Assembly (NCBI GenBank): GCA_900544755.1
Contig: UQWQ01000078.1
Span: forward strand, 1-8,682
From: an uncultured Collinsella sp.
Lineage (GTDB): Bacteria; Actinomycetota; Coriobacteriia; Coriobacteriales; Coriobacteriaceae
Length of the DNA: 8,682 nucleotides
Reading direction: 5' to 3'
Shown here one piece after another: positions 7,318 through 8,682 of the stretch. The notes beneath the pieces are model-generated. The model did no database searches and was not told the DNA's origin. It saw nothing but the letters and a program-made list of their open reading frames with translations. Position numbers and translations under genes: made by a program. How positions within the stretch are numbered: the first letter of the stretch is position 1; every line of letters begins with the position of its first letter.

Positions 7318-8034
7318 ATGCTGCGTGCGATGATTGTGGATGATGAGGCGCCGGCTCGCTCGGAGCTTCGCTTCCTGCTCGAGCAAACGGGCAAGATCGG
7401 CACGATCACGGAGGCGTCGAGCGTCCGCTCCGCCATCGAGATGCTTATGGAAAGTCGCGTGGATGTCGTGTTTCTCGATATCTCGATGCCCGGTGCCTCG
7501 GGCCTGCAACTTGCCGAGGCGCTGCATAAGCTCAAAAATCCGCCGGCGATCGTGTTTGTGACTGCGTATAGCGACCATGCGGTCGAGGCATTCGACGTGG
7601 ATGCTGTCGATTATCTGATGAAGCCGGTCGAGGAAGCTCGCTTGGATCGCGCGATCGAGAAGGTCATGCAACGCGCCAAGCCGGTTACGGACAGCAAGGT
7701 GACCATCGAGCGTATCCCGGTGGAAAAGGGCGGCCGCAAGGTGCTTATTCCCGTGGACGACATTCGCTTTATCATGGCCAAGGACGATTACTCCTGCATC
7801 TATACCGTCGATGATCGCTTTTTGTCGACGACCTCGCTGGCGCAGTTTGAGGCCAAGCTCTGCGACTTTGGCTTCTTCCGTGTTCACCGCCGCTATATCG
7901 TCAACTTGGCGTGCGTTACGGACGTCGAGACGGTGCCCTCGGGCGCCATCCAGCTGGGCATTACGGGCGTCGACGAACGCGTGCCGGTTTCGCGCCGCCG
8001 CGTCGTGCCGCTCAAGAAGGCCCTGAGTCTCTAG
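7318..8034 (+). CDS. LytTR-family response regulator 2
   Basis: DNA-binding response regulator of 238 residues, expected partner of kinase 2. The receiver shows Asp8/Asp9, phosphoacceptor Asp54 in FLDISMPG, Thr82 and Lys102 (LMKPVEE). The LytTR domain (about 128-236) carries GGRKVLIPVDDI (138-149), FFRVHRRYIVNL (186-197) and PVSRRR (223-228). ATG at 7318 is chosen because GAAAGG (7302-7307) sits ten bases ahead; the in-frame TTG at 7297 would leave that site inside the gene. Its receiver is very close to that of regulator 1 around the phosphorylation site, whereas the DNA-contacting half differs more. The two may therefore accept phosphate from overlapping kinases but bind different sites. 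A strong terminator follows seven bases after the stop, closing the glycosyltransferase-kinase-regulator operon. Confidence 0.93.
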   Translation: MLRAMIVDDEAPARSELRFLLEQTGKIGTITEASSVRSAIEMLMESRVDVVFLDISMPGASGLQLAEALHKLKNPPAIVFVTAYSDHAVEAFDVDAVDYLMKPVEEARLDRAIEKVMQRAKPVTDSKVTIERIPVEKGGRKVLIPVDDIRFIMAKDDYSCIYTVDDRFLSTTSLAQFEAKLCDFGFFRVHRRYIVNLACVTDVETVPSGAIQLGITGVDERVPVSRRRVVPLKKALSL

Positions 8035-8040
8035 CACACT

Positions 8041-8091
8041 GGCCCCGCAGCCCTGTAGACCCATCGTCTGCGGAGCCGTGGGGCCTTTTTT
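8041..8091 (+). terminator. Rho-independent terminator after regulator 2
   Basis: GGCCCC (8041-8046) pairs with GGGGCC (8080-8085), directly followed by six T (8086-8091). Between the arms, CCGCAG (8045-8050) can alternatively pair with CTGCGG (8068-8073), giving a branched or competing fold. The position just after the stop codon and the T tract make termination of the upstream operon likely. Confidence 0.8.
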
Positions 8092-8130
8092 GTATGTATC
8101 TGCCGAATCGTTTTTTGCGGAAGGGATCCC

Positions 8131-8598
8131 ATGAACAGTGCAAGCGCCAAGCGTATCGACATCATCTCGGACACCCACGGCTATCTTTCGCCTGCGCTCC
8201 TGGATGAGCTTGAAGGCGCAGACCTGATTATCCACGCCGGCGACCTCACGTCAGAGATGGACTACGAGCACCTGTGCACCATCGCCCCTGTGCGGGCCGT
8301 ATTGGGCAACAACGATTACTACCGCGACTACGGCCCCGATGTAGACCGTCTTGCGCTCTTTACCTACGAAGGCCTCAAATTCGCCGTAGCCCACTACCGC
8401 GAAGACCTTCCGGTGGGATCCGTAGACGTAGCCATCAACGGCCACACCCACGTAACCAAAGAAGCCCAAGTGGGCCGCTGCCTAGTCCTCAACCCGGGCA
8501 GCGCCAGCTACCCCAGAGGCACCCGAGGCCCCACCATGGCCAGAATGCTCGTTAAAGACGGCAAGATCCTAAGCACCAAGTTTATTGACCTAGACTAA
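8131..8598 (+). CDS. YfcE/MJ0936-type metallophosphoesterase
   Basis: Small 155-residue calcineurin-like phosphoesterase expected to use two metal ions to hydrolyse a phosphodiester or phosphomonoester. Motifs in order: SDTHG (13-17; Asp14, His16), HAGDLT (35-40; Asp38), LGNND (58-62; Asn60), AHYRE (87-91; His88), GHTH (104-107; His105, His107) and LNPGS (120-124). All usual metal ligands appear present. It differs from typical members at the fourth motif, where the familiar HGH reads HYR, and in the short stretch of about 15 residues from there to GHTH, which in relatives is commonly longer. ATG at 8131 follows GGAAGGG (8119-8125). It stands alone after a terminator, so a functional tie to the two-component system is unlikely. 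Its 3' half uses GTA, CTA and AGA codons that are rare in the rest of the window. The physiological substrate is unknown. Confidence 0.9.
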   Translation: MNSASAKRIDIISDTHGYLSPALLDELEGADLIIHAGDLTSEMDYEHLCTIAPVRAVLGNNDYYRDYGPDVDRLALFTYEGLKFAVAHYREDLPVGSVDVAINGHTHVTKEAQVGRCLVLNPGSASYPRGTRGPTMARMLVKDGKILSTKFIDLD

Positions 8599-8612
8599 CC
8601 GCAACAAAAACA

Positions 8613-8637
8613 GGGGATGCAGATGCGTCTCCCGTTT
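8613..8637. terminator. possible bidirectional terminator after the phosphoesterase
   Basis: GGGGATGC (8613-8620) pairs with GCGTC plus CCC (8625-8633) across one bulged T, with a four-base loop AGAT. On the + strand the following T run is weak (GTTTCCATTT). Read on the - strand, the hairpin is followed by five T (complement of 8606-8610). It could therefore end this gene and also a convergent gene beyond the window. Confidence 0.45.
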
Positions 8638-8682
8638 CCATTTGAGCCAAAGGCAGAGCTTCAACAAAAATAATCAGACCAA

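Noticed and set aside
7255..8235. 326-codon open frame on the - strand opposite regulator 2
   Set aside because: It runs across a terminator and two gene ends, opposite a canonical regulator. No family features are seen in its translation.
8623..8673. 16-codon reading frame after the phosphoesterase, with AGGGG six bases ahead of its ATG
   Set aside because: It overlaps the hairpin at 8613-8633, is very short and has no recognisable features. It could be a real small peptide but cannot be supported.

Overview
This window is GC-rich, densely coded, and carries eight protein genes, all on the + strand. There are no RNA genes, insertion sequences, CRISPR arrays or long repeats that I can see. 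Codon choice (C/G-ending), strong GA-rich ribosome binding sites and the mix of families (LytS-type kinases without the usual 5TM domain, LytTR regulators, a short zinc-phospholipase-C-like protein, a UMF1-type transporter) suggest a Gram-positive gut actinobacterium of the Coriobacteriia, perhaps Collinsella. That assignment is an inference from overall style, not from a diagnostic marker gene.

Layout: (1) 3-2163, a LytS-like sensor histidine kinase and its LytTR response regulator. (2) 2256-3185, a zinc-dependent phospholipase C family protein with no signal peptide. (3) 3287-4546, a 12-helix UMF1/Atg22-type major facilitator transporter. (4) 4547-4717, a leader with a -10-like box and a strong intrinsic-terminator hairpin just before the next gene. 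(5) 4718-8034, a GT-A-fold glycosyltransferase, a second LytS-like kinase whose start overlaps the glycosyltransferase stop (ATGA), and a second LytTR regulator, closed by a strong terminator at 8041-8091. (6) 8131-8598, a small YfcE-type metallophosphoesterase, followed by a hairpin that could terminate transcription in either direction.

How they may work together: the two kinase-regulator pairs are clear paralogs in the same gene order and bracket three unrelated genes. Each kinase has two N-terminal membrane helices with almost no external loop, then a GAF-like domain, a LytS-type phosphoacceptor region and an ATPase domain. Each regulator has a receiver plus a LytTR DNA-binding domain. 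The tight coupling of the glycosyltransferase to the second kinase, and the transporter lying between the two systems, make a surface-glycan or envelope-sensing role a reasonable hypothesis. Nothing in the sequence proves it.

The most noteworthy points are the duplicated minimal LytS/LytTR pairs, the glycosyltransferase-kinase coupling, the terminator-like hairpin in the glycosyltransferase leader, the nested hairpin between kinase 2 and regulator 2, and a marked base-skew and codon shift in the last gene.
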